Counted from the stretch's first letter, positions 31,549 to 39,587 are shown. The stretch: DNA of 64,000 nucleotides from Gammaproteobacteria bacterium (GCA_023381645.1 JAMCRJ010000055.1:62001-126000); one strand, 5' to 3'. The notes: a model not told the origin generated them from the sequence alone. Numbers and translations: made by a program.

Positions 31549-31641
31549 TTTTGTTGCGTCTTCGATAGGCATGAAATAAGAATATTAATTAAAAACAGTA
31601 CATTATCAATCATTGCTCATCGGATATCGGTTTGCGATGAA

Positions 31642-31767
31642 ATGATCACCACACAGATCGGAGGACAGCGTGCCGCTAGGCTGGTCGATCTGCTGGTATC
31701 GTTTGTAGCCGGTGGCGATCAAAAAATAGTCAAACAAATTATAAATACAAAACAATATGTTACATAA
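31642..31767 (+). CDS. 41-residue peptide (uncertain)
   Basis: MITTQIGGQRAARLVDLLVS, ending NTKQYVT. No clear ribosome site; the only open frame in the A+T-rich spacer 31549-31802. May not be real. Confidence 0.25.
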   Translation: MITTQIGGQRAARLVDLLVSFVAGGDQKIVKQIINTKQYVT

Positions 31768-31802
31768 AATAACCCCATCACGACAGTTGACGATCAAATA
31801 AC

Positions 31803-31878
31803 GCCCCTGTAGCTCAGTGGACAGAGCACCTGGTTTCGGCCCAGGGTGCCGGGAGTTCAAATCTCTCCAGGGGCACCA
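31803..31878 (+). tRNA. tRNA-Arg(TCG)
   Basis: Acceptor GCCCCTG/CAGGGGC, anticodon arm CCTGG/CCAGG with loop TTTCGGC, discriminator A, CCA. Confidence 0.92.
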
Positions 31879-31883
31879 ACGAA

Positions 31884-31959
31884 GCGGCCGTAGTTCAGCG
31901 GACAGAACATCGGTCTTCTACACCGAGTGGCGGAGGTTCGAATCCTTCCGGTTGCGCCA
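31884..31959 (+). tRNA. tRNA-Arg(TCT)
   Basis: Acceptor GCGGCCG/CGGTTGC, anticodon arm TCGGT/ACCGA with loop CTTCTAC, discriminator G, CCA. Confidence 0.92.
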
Positions 31960-31960
31960 C

Positions 31961-32036
31961 GCCCTGGTAACTCAGGGGATAGAGTCCCCGTTTCCTAAAC
32001 AGGCGGTCGCCGGTTCAAATCCGGCCCAGGGTGCCA
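31961..32036 (+). tRNA. tRNA-Arg(CCT)
   Basis: Acceptor GCCCTGG/CCAGGGT (G1-U72), anticodon arm CCCGT/ACAGG with one C-A mismatch and loop TTCCTAA, T-loop GGTTCAAATCC, CCA. Last tRNA of the array. Confidence 0.88.
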
Positions 32037-32060
32037 ATTTTCACTAGAGGAGAGTTTATT

Positions 32061-32453
32061 ATGCATCGCTCATCATGGGTTCCGGTAACACCATCGGCAG
32101 CACAACAGGCGCCATCCGCCGCCGTGCGTCCGGCCAGTTCAGAGCAGGCTCTGGACATGCTGTCCCTGATGCTGGCGGACGTCATCGCCCAGGCCGAAGG
32201 TACGATGGCCGGATGGGGGATGCCGCTGGATGATCAGGATGCGGCACGGGCGAAGGCGCAAGAGGTGGCTGCGAAGGACCGTCTGAGTCAAATGATTCAG
32301 GCGTATGCCCGCAAGCACGGGGGCTTAAATGTCCCGCTGATCTCGCTGGGTAGCGATTACGGAGTCATGCACGCGGCATTGCGGCCCGTGATCGACAAGA
32401 TCGCGGAAGCCAGAAACATGCAACACCCCATATCTATTCAAGGAGAACTCTGA
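32061..32453 (+). CDS. 130-residue protein of unknown function
   Basis: Starts after AGAGGAGAGTTTATT, 25 bases after the last tRNA, so it could share the array transcript. An Ala/Ser/Pro-rich N-terminus is followed by helices (EQALDMLSLMLADVIAQAEG). Its stop overlaps the next ATG. No family recognised. Confidence 0.65.
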   Translation: MHRSSWVPVTPSAAQQAPSAAVRPASSEQALDMLSLMLADVIAQAEGTMAGWGMPLDDQDAARAKAQEVAAKDRLSQMIQAYARKHGGLNVPLISLGSDYGVMHAALRPVIDKIAEARNMQHPISIQGEL

Positions 32454-32680
32454 TGCATTTCACCGAAAAGAAAGGACAACGATTGGCGGTATTCGATCAC
32501 CTGGTTAGCCCGGAGACTGGTCAGCATATCGAAACTCCGGTCACTTCGCCGGCAATGGAAGCATCCATGCTCCAAGCGGAGGCTTTGGGCGGGCGCGGGG
32601 TGGAATCAATTCTGGATCCGCGCGATCCGGCTGCTGCACAGTTTCATCCTGATAACGAGACAATTTCCACCAAGGGATGA
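32453..32680 (+). CDS. 75-residue protein of unknown function
   Basis: Overlaps the previous stop by one base (TGATG). VFDHLVSPETGQHIETPVTSPAMEA is the only distinctive part. Coupled to the gene upstream; no family recognised. Confidence 0.6.
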   Translation: MHFTEKKGQRLAVFDHLVSPETGQHIETPVTSPAMEASMLQAEALGGRGVESILDPRDPAAAQFHPDNETISTKG

Positions 32681-32725
32681 TCGCCCACGTCATGGCGGTC
32701 TCCCCGTTCACAAAGGAGGTGATCC

Positions 32726-33271
32726 ATGGCGGATGTACTGCGGCTTGATAGTGCTGGCAACCCATTGCACTGGATTGGCCAGGAGGAAGCGGCAGGCTAT
32801 TACGCCAAAGGGATGGTGGTCTGGACGCTGGGGCAGCCGTTCCGGATCCTGCATGGCGGGCGCAACCGCTTTACGGGCTTGCAGTCGCACATGGACATCC
32901 ATCCGGTTATCTCGGTGCGGGGAACTCCGTGGACCCGGTGGCGGGTACCAGCGCTCACCAACGCTGCGCTGTTCCGGCGCGATGGCCACCTGTGCATGTA
33001 TTGCGGACGGCCGTTCAAGGACCGCGATTTGACCAGGGATCACATCATCCCGACCAGCAAGGGTGGCGCCAATTCCTGGACAAACACAGCAGCTTGTTGC
33101 GTCCGCTGTAACAGTCATAAGAATGACAGAAGCCCAGAACAGGCCGGCATGAAGCTGATTGCCGTGCCCTACACCCCTAACCAGTATGAATTCCTGTACC
33201 TGACCGGACGCAGGATTATGGCTGACCAAATGGAGTTTCTGCGGGCTGGGTTTCACCACTTGCATGCTTAG
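32726..33271 (+). CDS. HNH endonuclease
   Basis: 181 residues. A beta-rich N-terminal half is followed by a CxxC-type HNH module: CMYCGRPF, then LTRDHIIPTSKGG with the catalytic His, then CCVRCNSHK. It should cut or nick DNA with one metal; stand-alone HNH proteins of this size are common on phages and elements. AAAGGAGGTGATCC is an excellent ribosome site. It ends just before an intrinsic terminator. Confidence 0.9.
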   Translation: MADVLRLDSAGNPLHWIGQEEAAGYYAKGMVVWTLGQPFRILHGGRNRFTGLQSHMDIHPVISVRGTPWTRWRVPALTNAALFRRDGHLCMYCGRPFKDRDLTRDHIIPTSKGGANSWTNTAACCVRCNSHKNDRSPEQAGMKLIAVPYTPNQYEFLYLTGRRIMADQMEFLRAGFHHLHA

Positions 33272-33278
33272 TTCTCTA

Positions 33279-33309
33279 GCCGTCTTTCCTTCGGGGAAGG
33301 CGGTTTTTT
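33279..33309 (+). terminator. intrinsic terminator after the HNH gene
   Basis: GCCGTCTTTCC and GGGAAGGCGG pair around TTCG, followed by TTTTTT. Confidence 0.85.
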
Positions 33310-33354
33310 AGTGGTGCGGCATCGCCTCGTTTGCCGGCGGATCTGTCCGAAAAA

Positions 33355-33381
33355 CTGTCTGGTATTCCTCTCCGGCATTTA
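33355..33381 (+). repeat. leader repeat, copy A
   Basis: CTGTCTGGTATTCC and then CGGCATTTA. The same string recurs at 34035, 34965 and 36235, each time 25-60 bases before a gene. It may be a promoter or a mobile-cassette boundary. Confidence 0.55.
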
Positions 33382-33415
33382 TCGCGGCACCAGCCGCATT
33401 CGATAGGAGAGCATC

Positions 33416-33958
33416 ATGAATAGTTCGTCCAGCAGTGATATCAGAAAGTTTCTCGGCGGCCTCAAGCCTGGTGATTCATTTCAATATCTGTTCCGCTCCA
33501 TGATAGGCCCGAGTTGCGTCGTTACTTGGAAAGTGACAGCGGTAACAGATGACCGCGTTATCTGTGATTCATTAGAATTTGGCGAGCACGCATTTGATAT
33601 GGATGGCAATGGAGGCAACATTAGCATCAGCGTCGAAAACATTGATCTGACAGAAATTGCCAAAGTTATTGACGCCAAGGCTAAAGCCAGACTTGTTGGA
33701 TCGATGAGAATGGTCAATTGGCACGATCTACCCGCTGATTTTCTCGCCATCATCAAGCGAGCCGTTGAGGATCAGCTTGCCAAGCAAAAAGCCGAAGCCG
33801 ATATCGCCGGCCTTCAGGCCAAGATCCAGAGCCTCAACGATACGCTGAAGGAAATTGGCGACTTCGCACACGACCACAGCACTGGACCGGCCGTTGAGGA
33901 TCCGCTTTGGGAAGTCCGGAACATGGCGTATGGCGGTTTTGTTGACATCTGTGACTAA
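33416..33958 (+). CDS. 180-residue protein of unknown function
   Basis: GATAGGAGAGCATC precedes the ATG. The N-terminal half is beta-rich (GDSFQYLFRSMIGPSCVVTW), and the C-terminal third is a coiled-coil (RAVEDQLAKQKAEADIAGLQ). It is followed by a terminator of the family repeated through this region. No family recognised. Confidence 0.65.
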   Translation: MNSSSSSDIRKFLGGLKPGDSFQYLFRSMIGPSCVVTWKVTAVTDDRVICDSLEFGEHAFDMDGNGGNISISVENIDLTEIAKVIDAKAKARLVGSMRMVNWHDLPADFLAIIKRAVEDQLAKQKAEADIAGLQAKIQSLNDTLKEIGDFAHDHSTGPAVEDPLWEVRNMAYGGFVDICD

Positions 33959-33990
33959 TTTAACGCGACTGTGTCAACTCTGAACCACCC

Positions 33991-34020
33991 AACCCCAGTG
34001 CATTCTGCACCGGGGTTTTT
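33991..34020 (+). terminator. intrinsic terminator, repeated family copy 1
   Basis: AACCCCAGTGC pairs with GCACCGGGGTT, followed by TTTTT. The AACCCC/GGGGTTTTTCTT frame is shared with copies at 34853, 36132, 38071 and 40710. Confidence 0.85.
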
Positions 34021-34034
34021 CTTTGAGCGGATTC

Positions 34035-34061
34035 CTGTCTGATATTCCATCCCGGCATTTA
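34035..34061 (+). repeat. leader repeat, copy B
   Basis: CTGTCTGATATTCC, then CGGCATTTA, as in copy A; preceded by GGATTC. Confidence 0.55.
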
Positions 34062-34098
34062 CCGGGCGGCGCGCCCACTTTTCGCAAGGAGAAACACC

Positions 34099-34536
34099 AT
34101 GTTCGAAATTCGATTGGAGCGAGCCGGCTCCTCACCCCTTTTCCTGTTTCACGGTCATCTGATTGATCGAAGTGATCCTGGTCCAACAGCAATGGCAGCG
34201 ACGTTCTTCTGTTGCCAAATCAAATATCGAGAAATCCGATTGCTGACCGCCGCCAAAGCTCAGATGCGGTACCACAATCTAGCCCAAAAGAATGGCTTCG
34301 AAGAGATCCTTTCTGGTCTTTTCGTACCATCCGAAGCCATTGGGCACAAAGCGCTTTCCTGTGATTACTGGGCATCAAACCTGGCTGACAAGGTTCTGGA
34401 ATCTCCAACGGGCGACGTGGGAAAGCTTTTGCTGGACCATTTACGCTCGCTGGGCGATGTGTACGCGATTACTGCGGATCCCATTCATACGCATCGACCT
34501 GGGCTGCCGCTTCTCGAAACATCCTGGGCATCTTGA
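34099..34536 (+). CDS. 145-residue protein of unknown function
   Basis: AAGGAGAAACACC precedes the ATG. The N-terminus (FEIRLERAGSSPLFLFHGHL) is beta-like, the rest mixed. No motif or family recognised. Confidence 0.6.
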   Translation: MFEIRLERAGSSPLFLFHGHLIDRSDPGPTAMAATFFCCQIKYREIRLLTAAKAQMRYHNLAQKNGFEEILSGLFVPSEAIGHKALSCDYWASNLADKVLESPTGDVGKLLLDHLRSLGDVYAITADPIHTHRPGLPLLETSWAS

Positions 34537-34563
34537 CGGCATTTTGTTCATAGGGGTGTGGAT

Positions 34564-34842
34564 ATGGAAAACACGGATTACTTGCTATCTGGCCGAGATA
34601 TTGATTCGCGGACACCATACGAGCGCGGAAGGTTTGCTCGTAGTTGGCGCGACAGATCAACGCCGACTGGCGACGAAATAAACCTGTTTAAGAGCTCTTC
34701 CAAGGGATTTGAAAGGTGTATGGAGGAGTTCTCTCGTGGTGTTGATGATATCATGCGTAGAGCCATAGAGGGCGCCGAGGTTGCTCGTCGTCAAAACACT
34801 ATTTGGCTAGAGTATCTTCCCATACTGAAAAGCATGTCTTAA
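34564..34842 (+). CDS. 92-residue charged protein
   Basis: Starts 27 bases after the previous stop behind TAGGGGTG. Highly charged and mostly helical (RSWRDRSTPTGDE, then EEFSRGVDDIMRRAIEGAEV). A terminator of the repeated family follows its stop. No family recognised. Confidence 0.55.
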   Translation: MENTDYLLSGRDIDSRTPYERGRFARSWRDRSTPTGDEINLFKSSSKGFERCMEEFSRGVDDIMRRAIEGAEVARRQNTIWLEYLPILKSMS

Positions 34843-34852
34843 TAGACCCCAC

Positions 34853-34880
34853 AACCCCATTGCTTCGGCTTTGGGGTTTT
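34853..34880 (+). terminator. intrinsic terminator, repeated family copy 2
   Basis: AACCCCA pairs with TGGGGTT around an inner TTCGG loop, then TTTTTCTTCG. Confidence 0.85.
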
Positions 34881-34912
34881 TCTTCGTCTGGAGACCTACG
34901 GAGCCCTGAGCA

Positions 34913-34990
34913 TTTGCCGTTGGCATTTGGCATCCGCCGGCCGCGCCGCCCAGCGTCCGGATTCCTGTCTGGTACTCCCTTTCGGAAATG
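34913..34990 (+). repeat. leader repeat, copy C, with second conserved block
   Basis: TTTGCCGTTGGCATTTGG (34913-34930) is identical to 36192-36209. GGATTCCTGTCTGGTACTCC (34959-34978) matches copies A, B and D. Both blocks lie in the same order before the next gene. Confidence 0.6.
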
Positions 34991-35020
34991 ATCACTATTT
35001 CACTTGTTTATGGAGGATTT

Positions 35021-35734
35021 ATGAAACCGACCGAAACCATCATCAATCATCGCAACGGAGACACCACGATCCACAGCGAGCACCCCGCCATGGCCGTGGT
35101 CGTGGTGTCTCGACCAAGCACCACCGGCACCCGGTTGTTTGGCTCAGAAATCGCGCACCAGCATTTCATCTCCGTAGAGGTGAAACGCGCTACCATGGAC
35201 CGGCGAATGAACCGCGACTGGGTTCATTCGGAGGAAAGCATCGTCGAGTTTTCCCTTTCTATGGCACAGTGGGCACAGATGGTCGCCAGCGTCGGTATGG
35301 GGGAAGGAACCAAGGTAACGTTGACTCGTGCCCCAGAGGCTGGGACGCCCATCAGCCGCGTCCCACCGATTGAAAGCGATTCCATTCGCGATGTATTCAC
35401 CAGGGAGATTGGCGAAACCGCCGAATCTGCCAGCCGGGACGTAAAGCGTGTCCAGGACATGATCCAGGAATTTCTGAAGCCCGGCGCGAAGAAGCCAGGC
35501 AAGGCCGACCTGGAGGCGATGCACAGCACATTGCTGTATGCCGGCACACACTTCGAGAGCAACATGAGATGCGTCATGAACAGCTTCCAGCGGGCCATGG
35601 AAGAGACCACAGAAGCTGCCAAGGCCGAAGTGGAGATGTTCGTCTCCGGCGTGGCGCAGCGTGCTGGACTGGAATCCTTGCGTAATGGTGGATTGCCAGC
35701 GCTGAGCCACGACAAGAAGGAGGAGGATTTATGA
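35021..35734 (+). CDS. 237-residue protein of unknown function
   Basis: TGGAGGATTT precedes ATG 35021. The first half is beta-rich (HPAMAVVVVSRPSTTGTRLFG, QHFISVEVKRATMDR). The second half is helical and charged (SRDVKRVQDMIQEFLKPGAK, AMEETTEAAKAEVEMFVSG). It overlaps the next gene by four bases. I recognise the layout from small conserved element proteins but know no function. Confidence 0.65.
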   Translation: MKPTETIINHRNGDTTIHSEHPAMAVVVVSRPSTTGTRLFGSEIAHQHFISVEVKRATMDRRMNRDWVHSEESIVEFSLSMAQWAQMVASVGMGEGTKVTLTRAPEAGTPISRVPPIESDSIRDVFTREIGETAESASRDVKRVQDMIQEFLKPGAKKPGKADLEAMHSTLLYAGTHFESNMRCVMNSFQRAMEETTEAAKAEVEMFVSGVAQRAGLESLRNGGLPALSHDKKEEDL

Positions 35735-36117
35735 CGCGGCTAAATGCGGAGATCATCATCAGTAAAGGCCCCAACAGCAGGATGAAGGCATTCGTCGAGG
35801 ATGCCGAATCTTGCGTCATTATCGATTGTGACGAAAATGGAATTACCGACATATGTTGCAAGAGTGAAGAAGTCCCAATCTTCTGGGGAAAGGAGACGCG
35901 TGGCTTTTTTGGGTGTCGTATTCGCGCCGATTTTGTCCCAGACAATCCGTCAGAAAGCCCGTTACTCGAATATGTGGCAAACGTGTTTTACAACGCGTTT
36001 TTGATGACCCCCGGCAGCAAGGAAACGGTCATCGAATGGCTCTGGCGATGGAATGCTGATTTCTCGGTTTTTGACGAGCTTCGCTATCCGACACCACAAG
36101 ACACCTGGGCCTTCTAG
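35731..36117 (+). CDS. 128-residue acidic protein of unknown function
   Basis: Overlaps the previous stop (ATGA). CVIIDCDENGITDICC is Cys-rich; the C-terminus is aromatic (WLWRWNADFSVFDELRYP). A terminator follows 15 bases after the stop. No family recognised. Confidence 0.6.
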   Translation: MTRLNAEIIISKGPNSRMKAFVEDAESCVIIDCDENGITDICCKSEEVPIFWGKETRGFFGCRIRADFVPDNPSESPLLEYVANVFYNAFLMTPGSKETVIEWLWRWNADFSVFDELRYPTPQDTWAF

Positions 36118-36131
36118 CCTGATCCATCCCC

Positions 36132-36160
36132 AACCCCACGTCTTCGGACCTGGGGTTTTT
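36132..36160 (+). terminator. intrinsic terminator, repeated family copy 3
   Basis: AACCCCACGTC and GACCTGGGGTT around TTCG, followed by TTTTTCTTTGG. It is the same sequence, in opposite orientation, as the hairpin at 40710-40738. Confidence 0.88.
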
Positions 36161-36178
36161 CTTTGGCCGGAGCTAGGC

Positions 36179-38014
36179 ATGGACATTGGCGTTTGCCGTT
36201 GGCATTTGGTACCCGCCGTCAGCCCAGACGGAATCCTGTCTGCTATCTCTCTCTGGAATGAATCCACGGCATACCGCCGTTTTCTGAGAAGGAGCTTTAC
36301 CCCACCTCTGCACACCTGGGCGCCAAAATCCGCAGTTAGTCGTGGGAAGATTCACTGTCCCCCATCACGGGTTCTCGAGCCCAGCGCTGGCAACGGAGAT
36401 TTGGTCAAGGCCATACGACGCCGTTTTCGAGGCGTGCAGTGTGATTTGTACGAAATCGACCCAGCCCGCCATGACACCCTTCGCGATCAAGGAACAATTA
36501 TTGGCTTTGATTTTTTGGAATCGACGGACCTTTCCATATACTCACATATCGTCATGAATCCACCTTTCCGCAATGGCGTGCGGCATGTTCTCCATGCCTG
36601 GCAGCGGATATTTTCTGGGGAGATCGTGGCGATCCTAAACGCCAGCGGTGTTCAACACCCGACCACGGTGGATGAGCGGAAACTTTGCCGGATTATTTCC
36701 GAACATGGACGGGTAGAATACGCCCAGGAAGCATTCATGTCGCCAGATACACTGCGCAAAACCGCCGTTGAGGTTGCGTTGGTGTATCTGCGGAAAACAA
36801 AAACGGAAGAGTTTTGGAATGGCTCGATACTGGATGGTCTTTCCGAAGACCAAACGAGCTTCGAGGATTGTCGCGAAGATCCCGTTTCCAATGGCATTGC
36901 CTTGAATGGAGGACAGGTAAAAGCGCTTGTGCGCGCTTTTAATATCGCTTGGGAAGCCACAAAGCAAAGTCATATCGCAGAAGAGCGATCGATAATGTAC
37001 TCCCGCTTCTTCTACGCGGAGTTCCGAAAAATAGTCAACAAATCGGTGGAACCAGAGTGGCTTGCTCCTACAAAAGCTGTGCCTATGCAAGAACGTTTGG
37101 CAGAATCGTATGCCAAGCTGAAGGAGGCCGCATGGATGAGCGTTTTGAATACTTCTGATTTCCGGGCTTACCTGACACGCAAGGTTATTAAGGAGGTGCT
37201 TGCCAATTTTGAGTCCATTAAGAAGCTCGATTTTACGGCCAGTAATATCTATGGGTTTCTTCAGGGCTTCGCTCTGAAAAAGGCAGACCTGAATCTCCAG
37301 ATGGTATGTGATTTATTCGATAACATCGTTTGGAGAAATTCCGAGAACTGCCTGTTCTATCGCTGGAAATCCAACGAGCGGCACCAAGTTGGCATGGCCC
37401 TGCGCAGGCGGAGATTTATCCTTTCCGGCTTTAGTACAGAAGGATGGCGCAGCGATCTGGGGTGGGAAGCTGAGAGGCGCCTGGAAGAAATCGACAGAGT
37501 ATTTGCTCTTGTTGATGGAAAACAGGAGCCAGAGAACGGTATTTTGTGGCTCTTCCGTAACCACTTTAATGAGCTTGTTGGCAAGAAACGTATGACCTCG
37601 CGGTATTTCGATGTCCGTTATCACTCTGGCATTGGAACCATTCACTTCTTCCCTCTGGATCAAAAGTTGTTGGACCGAGTCAACATTCTGGTGGGAAAGC
37701 ACCGTCGGTGGATGCCGGAAGATTTCGACATGACCGATCGGGAGAAAGACGTGGAAGCTGCTTATAAAAAGGTGGAAACATTCAGTGACACTGTTTCTGG
37801 CAAGCTCAATCGCTGGACCCTGCGAACCAGCCTGGACAGCGACCGAACGGATTCTGAAAGGGATGAAGCACTGGATGATTTGGATGAAGCTTTTGATGCT
37901 GCGGTACAGGCGACTGGGCAGGATGGGAACTTCTTTTCTGGAATCCGCAAACTGGAATCTCACAAGGAGAATGCGCCGTCTGAATCACAAAGGTTTCTCG
38001 CCTTGGTGTCCTGA
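36179..38014 (+). CDS. DNA methyltransferase, DUF4942-type, start uncertain
   Basis: The catalytic part is clear: motif I VLEPSAGNGDLV and motif IV MNPPF, typical of phage-type N6-adenine methyltransferases. The C-terminal 200 residues end in DVRYHSGIGTIHFFPLDQKL, which resembles DUF4942. AAGGAG lies at 36289, but no ATG, GTG or TTG follows it in frame. The first in-frame ATG upstream is 36179, which lies within DNA that is non-coding in the sister repeat. So the start codon has probably been lost, or a CTG (36307) is used. The usual N-terminal FPTP region is missing. Confidence 0.7.
   Translation: MDIGVCRWHLVPAVSPDGILSAISLWNESTAYRRFLRRSFTPPLHTWAPKSAVSRGKIHCPPSRVLEPSAGNGDLVKAIRRRFRGVQCDLYEIDPARHDTLRDQGTIIGFDFLESTDLSIYSHIVMNPPFRNGVRHVLHAWQRIFSGEIVAILNASGVQHPTTVDERKLCRIISEHGRVEYAQEAFMSPDTLRKTAVEVALVYLRKTKTEEFWNGSILDGLSEDQTSFEDCREDPVSNGIALNGGQVKALVRAFNIAWEATKQSHIAEERSIMYSRFFYAEFRKIVNKSVEPEWLAPTKAVPMQERLAESYAKLKEAAWMSVLNTSDFRAYLTRKVIKEVLANFESIKKLDFTASNIYGFLQGFALKKADLNLQMVCDLFDNIVWRNSENCLFYRWKSNERHQVGMALRRRRFILSGFSTEGWRSDLGWEAERRLEEIDRVFALVDGKQEPENGILWLFRNHFNELVGKKRMTSRYFDVRYHSGIGTIHFFPLDQKLLDRVNILVGKHRRWMPEDFDMTDREKDVEAAYKKVETFSDTVSGKLNRWTLRTSLDSDRTDSERDEALDDLDEAFDAAVQATGQDGNFFSGIRKLESHKENAPSESQRFLALVS
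36192..36260 (+). repeat. leader repeat, copy D
   Basis: TTTGCCGTTGGCATTTGG (36192-36209) and GGAATCCTGTCTGCTATCTC (36231-36249) repeat copies A-C before the methyltransferase gene. Confidence 0.55.
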
Positions 38015-38070
38015 AGCGCCTGCGATTTGAGCCAGGCTGAATAGGCCGACGTTCTTTTCTGGACTTCCCC

Positions 38071-38099
38071 AACCCCATGGCTTCGGCCTTGGGGTTTTT
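38071..38099 (+). terminator. intrinsic terminator, repeated family copy 4
   Basis: AACCCCATGGC pairs with GCCTTGGGGTT around TTCG, followed by TTTTTCTTCG. Ends the methyltransferase transcript. Confidence 0.85.
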
Positions 38100-38216
38100 C
38101 TTCGTCTGAATGTCTGCTTCAGAAATCATTTGCTAACAACTGTTATCAGATGCCATCAATCGCAAACATATGGCGTCACTTGCCGGTCATCGCCATCGTT
38201 TGCCGCCCTGCCCACA

Positions 38217-38771
38217 TCAAAAAGCGTTGCTGTCCGCCCTGGCCTGAACATCCAGATTGTGCGCTTTTTCCGCCGCGATCTGGGCTTTCATTCTGGCGTC
38301 CATGGACGGATTCAGCAGTGATAGCGTCGTCGTGGTGGCCGGCCAACCGCGAACCACCCGGATCTCCATGCCGCCGGGCTCCCGCCAGGTGGCGGTGACC
38401 ATACCCAGTCCGGCCATGCCCGTCCGGCTGGAGGGCGGACCGTATTTGTCCTTCACCATGTCGATGATCTTCGTAACCTGGCCCGTGTCCATGAAACTCG
38501 GGAACACATACCGTGCCACCGCAAAGCGATTGTGTTTGGTGTAACCGACCATGAGCTGGCTGGCGCCTGGAAGCTGGCCATGGACGCGGTAGATGTCGTA
38601 CCAGAATTTCTTTCCAACTTGCACCGGCGTCAGGCCGGCCTTGTCCATAGCACCTTCGACCTGCGCCCGGGTGGCATGCTCCAGCGGCACGCCAAACAAG
38701 GACAATGGCGCGGTCGCGGCACCAGCGGCGCCAACCCACCAGCAAGAAAGCACGAAAATGAGTTTGCGCAT
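38217..38771 (-). CDS. secreted protein of unknown function
   Basis: 184 residues with a cleavable signal peptide (MRKLIFVLSCWWVGAAGAATA). The ATG at 38771 follows GAGGAGATCGCC. The mature part is beta-rich, with KFWYDIYRVHGQLPGASQLMV and KDKYGPPSSRTGMAG, resembling small periplasmic proteins whose repeats compare a flow of residues after a KYG motif; no family assigned. It is the last gene of a three-gene minus-strand operon. Confidence 0.75.
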   Translation of the reverse strand: MRKLIFVLSCWWVGAAGAATAPLSLFGVPLEHATRAQVEGAMDKAGLTPVQVGKKFWYDIYRVHGQLPGASQLMVGYTKHNRFAVARYVFPSFMDTGQVTKIIDMVKDKYGPPSSRTGMAGLGMVTATWREPGGMEIRVVRGWPATTTTLSLLNPSMDARMKAQIAAEKAHNLDVQARADSNAF

Positions 38772-38782
38772 GGCGATCTCCT

Positions 38783-39049
38783 CTAGTCTTTTTGTAGATG
38801 CACATTGGAACCAGAATCGGATCCCGTGTGACTTGGCCCAGTTTTTGGATGCGCTGGCACCTGGAATTCCTTGACGAACCAGGCCCGGTACGGGCCGCCG
38901 GGCGCAACGGCCCAGTAGGCGACGCCAATCGGGGTGAGAACGATGACGGTCGCTAGAATGGGCGCGATGACCTGGGCATACAATCGGAGCAACCAGGATG
39001 GCTTGCGGGACGGCTTCCCTACTGGGGTGCGGATTTTTGTATTTTTCAC
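38783..39049 (-). CDS. single-pass membrane protein
   Basis: 88 residues from a GTG start. A basic N-terminus (KIRTPVGKPSRKPSW) is followed by one transmembrane helix (QVIAPILATVIVLTPIGVAYW) and an exported Pro/Ser-rich tail. It lies between two genes of the same operon. No family recognised. Confidence 0.65.
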   Translation of the reverse strand: MKNTKIRTPVGKPSRKPSWLLRLYAQVIAPILATVIVLTPIGVAYWAVAPGGPYRAWFVKEFQVPAHPKTGPSHTGSDSGSNVHLQKD

Positions 39050-39060
39050 GGCAATCTGTC

Positions 39061-39408
39061 CTATGGTATGGGTGCAGGCTCATCATCCGCGACATGAGGG
39101 ACCATGGCCGGATGAGCTGCTACTTCTGTCATTTGTGCGTCTTCCGACTTTTCAGGCTGGATTCCCAACCATTCTGAAAACTCGCCCAGTTCCGGGTAGC
39201 GCACGCGGTTCTCTGCGCTGTATTGCGAGACAGCCTTGCGCAACGCGGCCAGCGCCAGCGTGACCAGCTTTGCGTCACGATCTCCCTTGCTACGGGTTGC
39301 CCGGTTCAAACCAAGAGAAACCTCCATGATCTCCAAATCTACCGCCTGATCGCCGAATATCTCGGCAGAGACACGACGGACGGGAACACCAGCTACATTT
39401 TTCATCAT
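39061..39408 (-). CDS. 115-residue protein of unknown function
   Basis: ATG 39408 follows AAAAGGATGCA; an earlier ATG at 39423 lacks such a site. The middle (LVTLALAALRKAVSQYSAEN) is helical, and the Pro/Ala-rich tail is disordered. First gene of the operon that diverges from the integrase gene. Confidence 0.6.
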   Translation of the reverse strand: MMKNVAGVPVRRVSAEIFGDQAVDLEIMEVSLGLNRATRSKGDRDAKLVTLALAALRKAVSQYSAENRVRYPELGEFSEWLGIQPEKSEDAQMTEVAAHPAMVPHVADDEPAPIP

Positions 39409-39506
39409 TGCATCCTTTTCCATGATGGATCTGCTTTCGCCTTTTTATCGGCTCACGACGAACATTAAAGGCGCACCGAATGAGCTTGTCAATATGTTGG
39501 GACGTG

Positions 39507-39517
39507 TTAGGATAAGG
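39507..39517. promoter_or_regulatory. half-site TTAGGATAAGG
   Basis: Matches one arm of the palindrome at 39564-39587, 47 bases away in the same integrase-upstream region. A third, CTAGGATAAG on the minus strand, lies at 40993-41001. Confidence 0.45.
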
Positions 39518-39563
39518 ACACTAGATATAGGCCGCCAGATGGCCTTTGGTCCGGGTGGCTAGA

Positions 39564-39587
39564 TTAGGATAAGGGTCATTATCCTAA
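39564..39587. promoter_or_regulatory. palindromic operator TTAGGATAA-N6-TTATCCTAA
   Basis: Perfect nine-base inverted repeat around GGGTCA, 16 bases before the first possible integrase start. A dimeric repressor site is the simplest reading. It lies between divergent genes. Confidence 0.65.

Larger units (their letters stand above)
23969..32036 (+). other. tRNA array with embedded small protein genes
   Basis: Thirty-one tRNA genes with a cloverleaf and encoded CCA, one chimeric tRNA-Tyr-like locus and one composite tRNA-like locus lie on the plus strand in 8 kb. Spacers range from one base (31372/31374, 30698/30700) to about 1.2 kb. The set covers every amino acid except Val and Ile (unless one CAT tRNA is lysidine-modified tRNA-Ile) and lacks a recognisable initiator tRNA. 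Arg and Leu have four isoacceptors each and Ser three. About ten small protein genes interrupt it. Confidence 0.9.
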
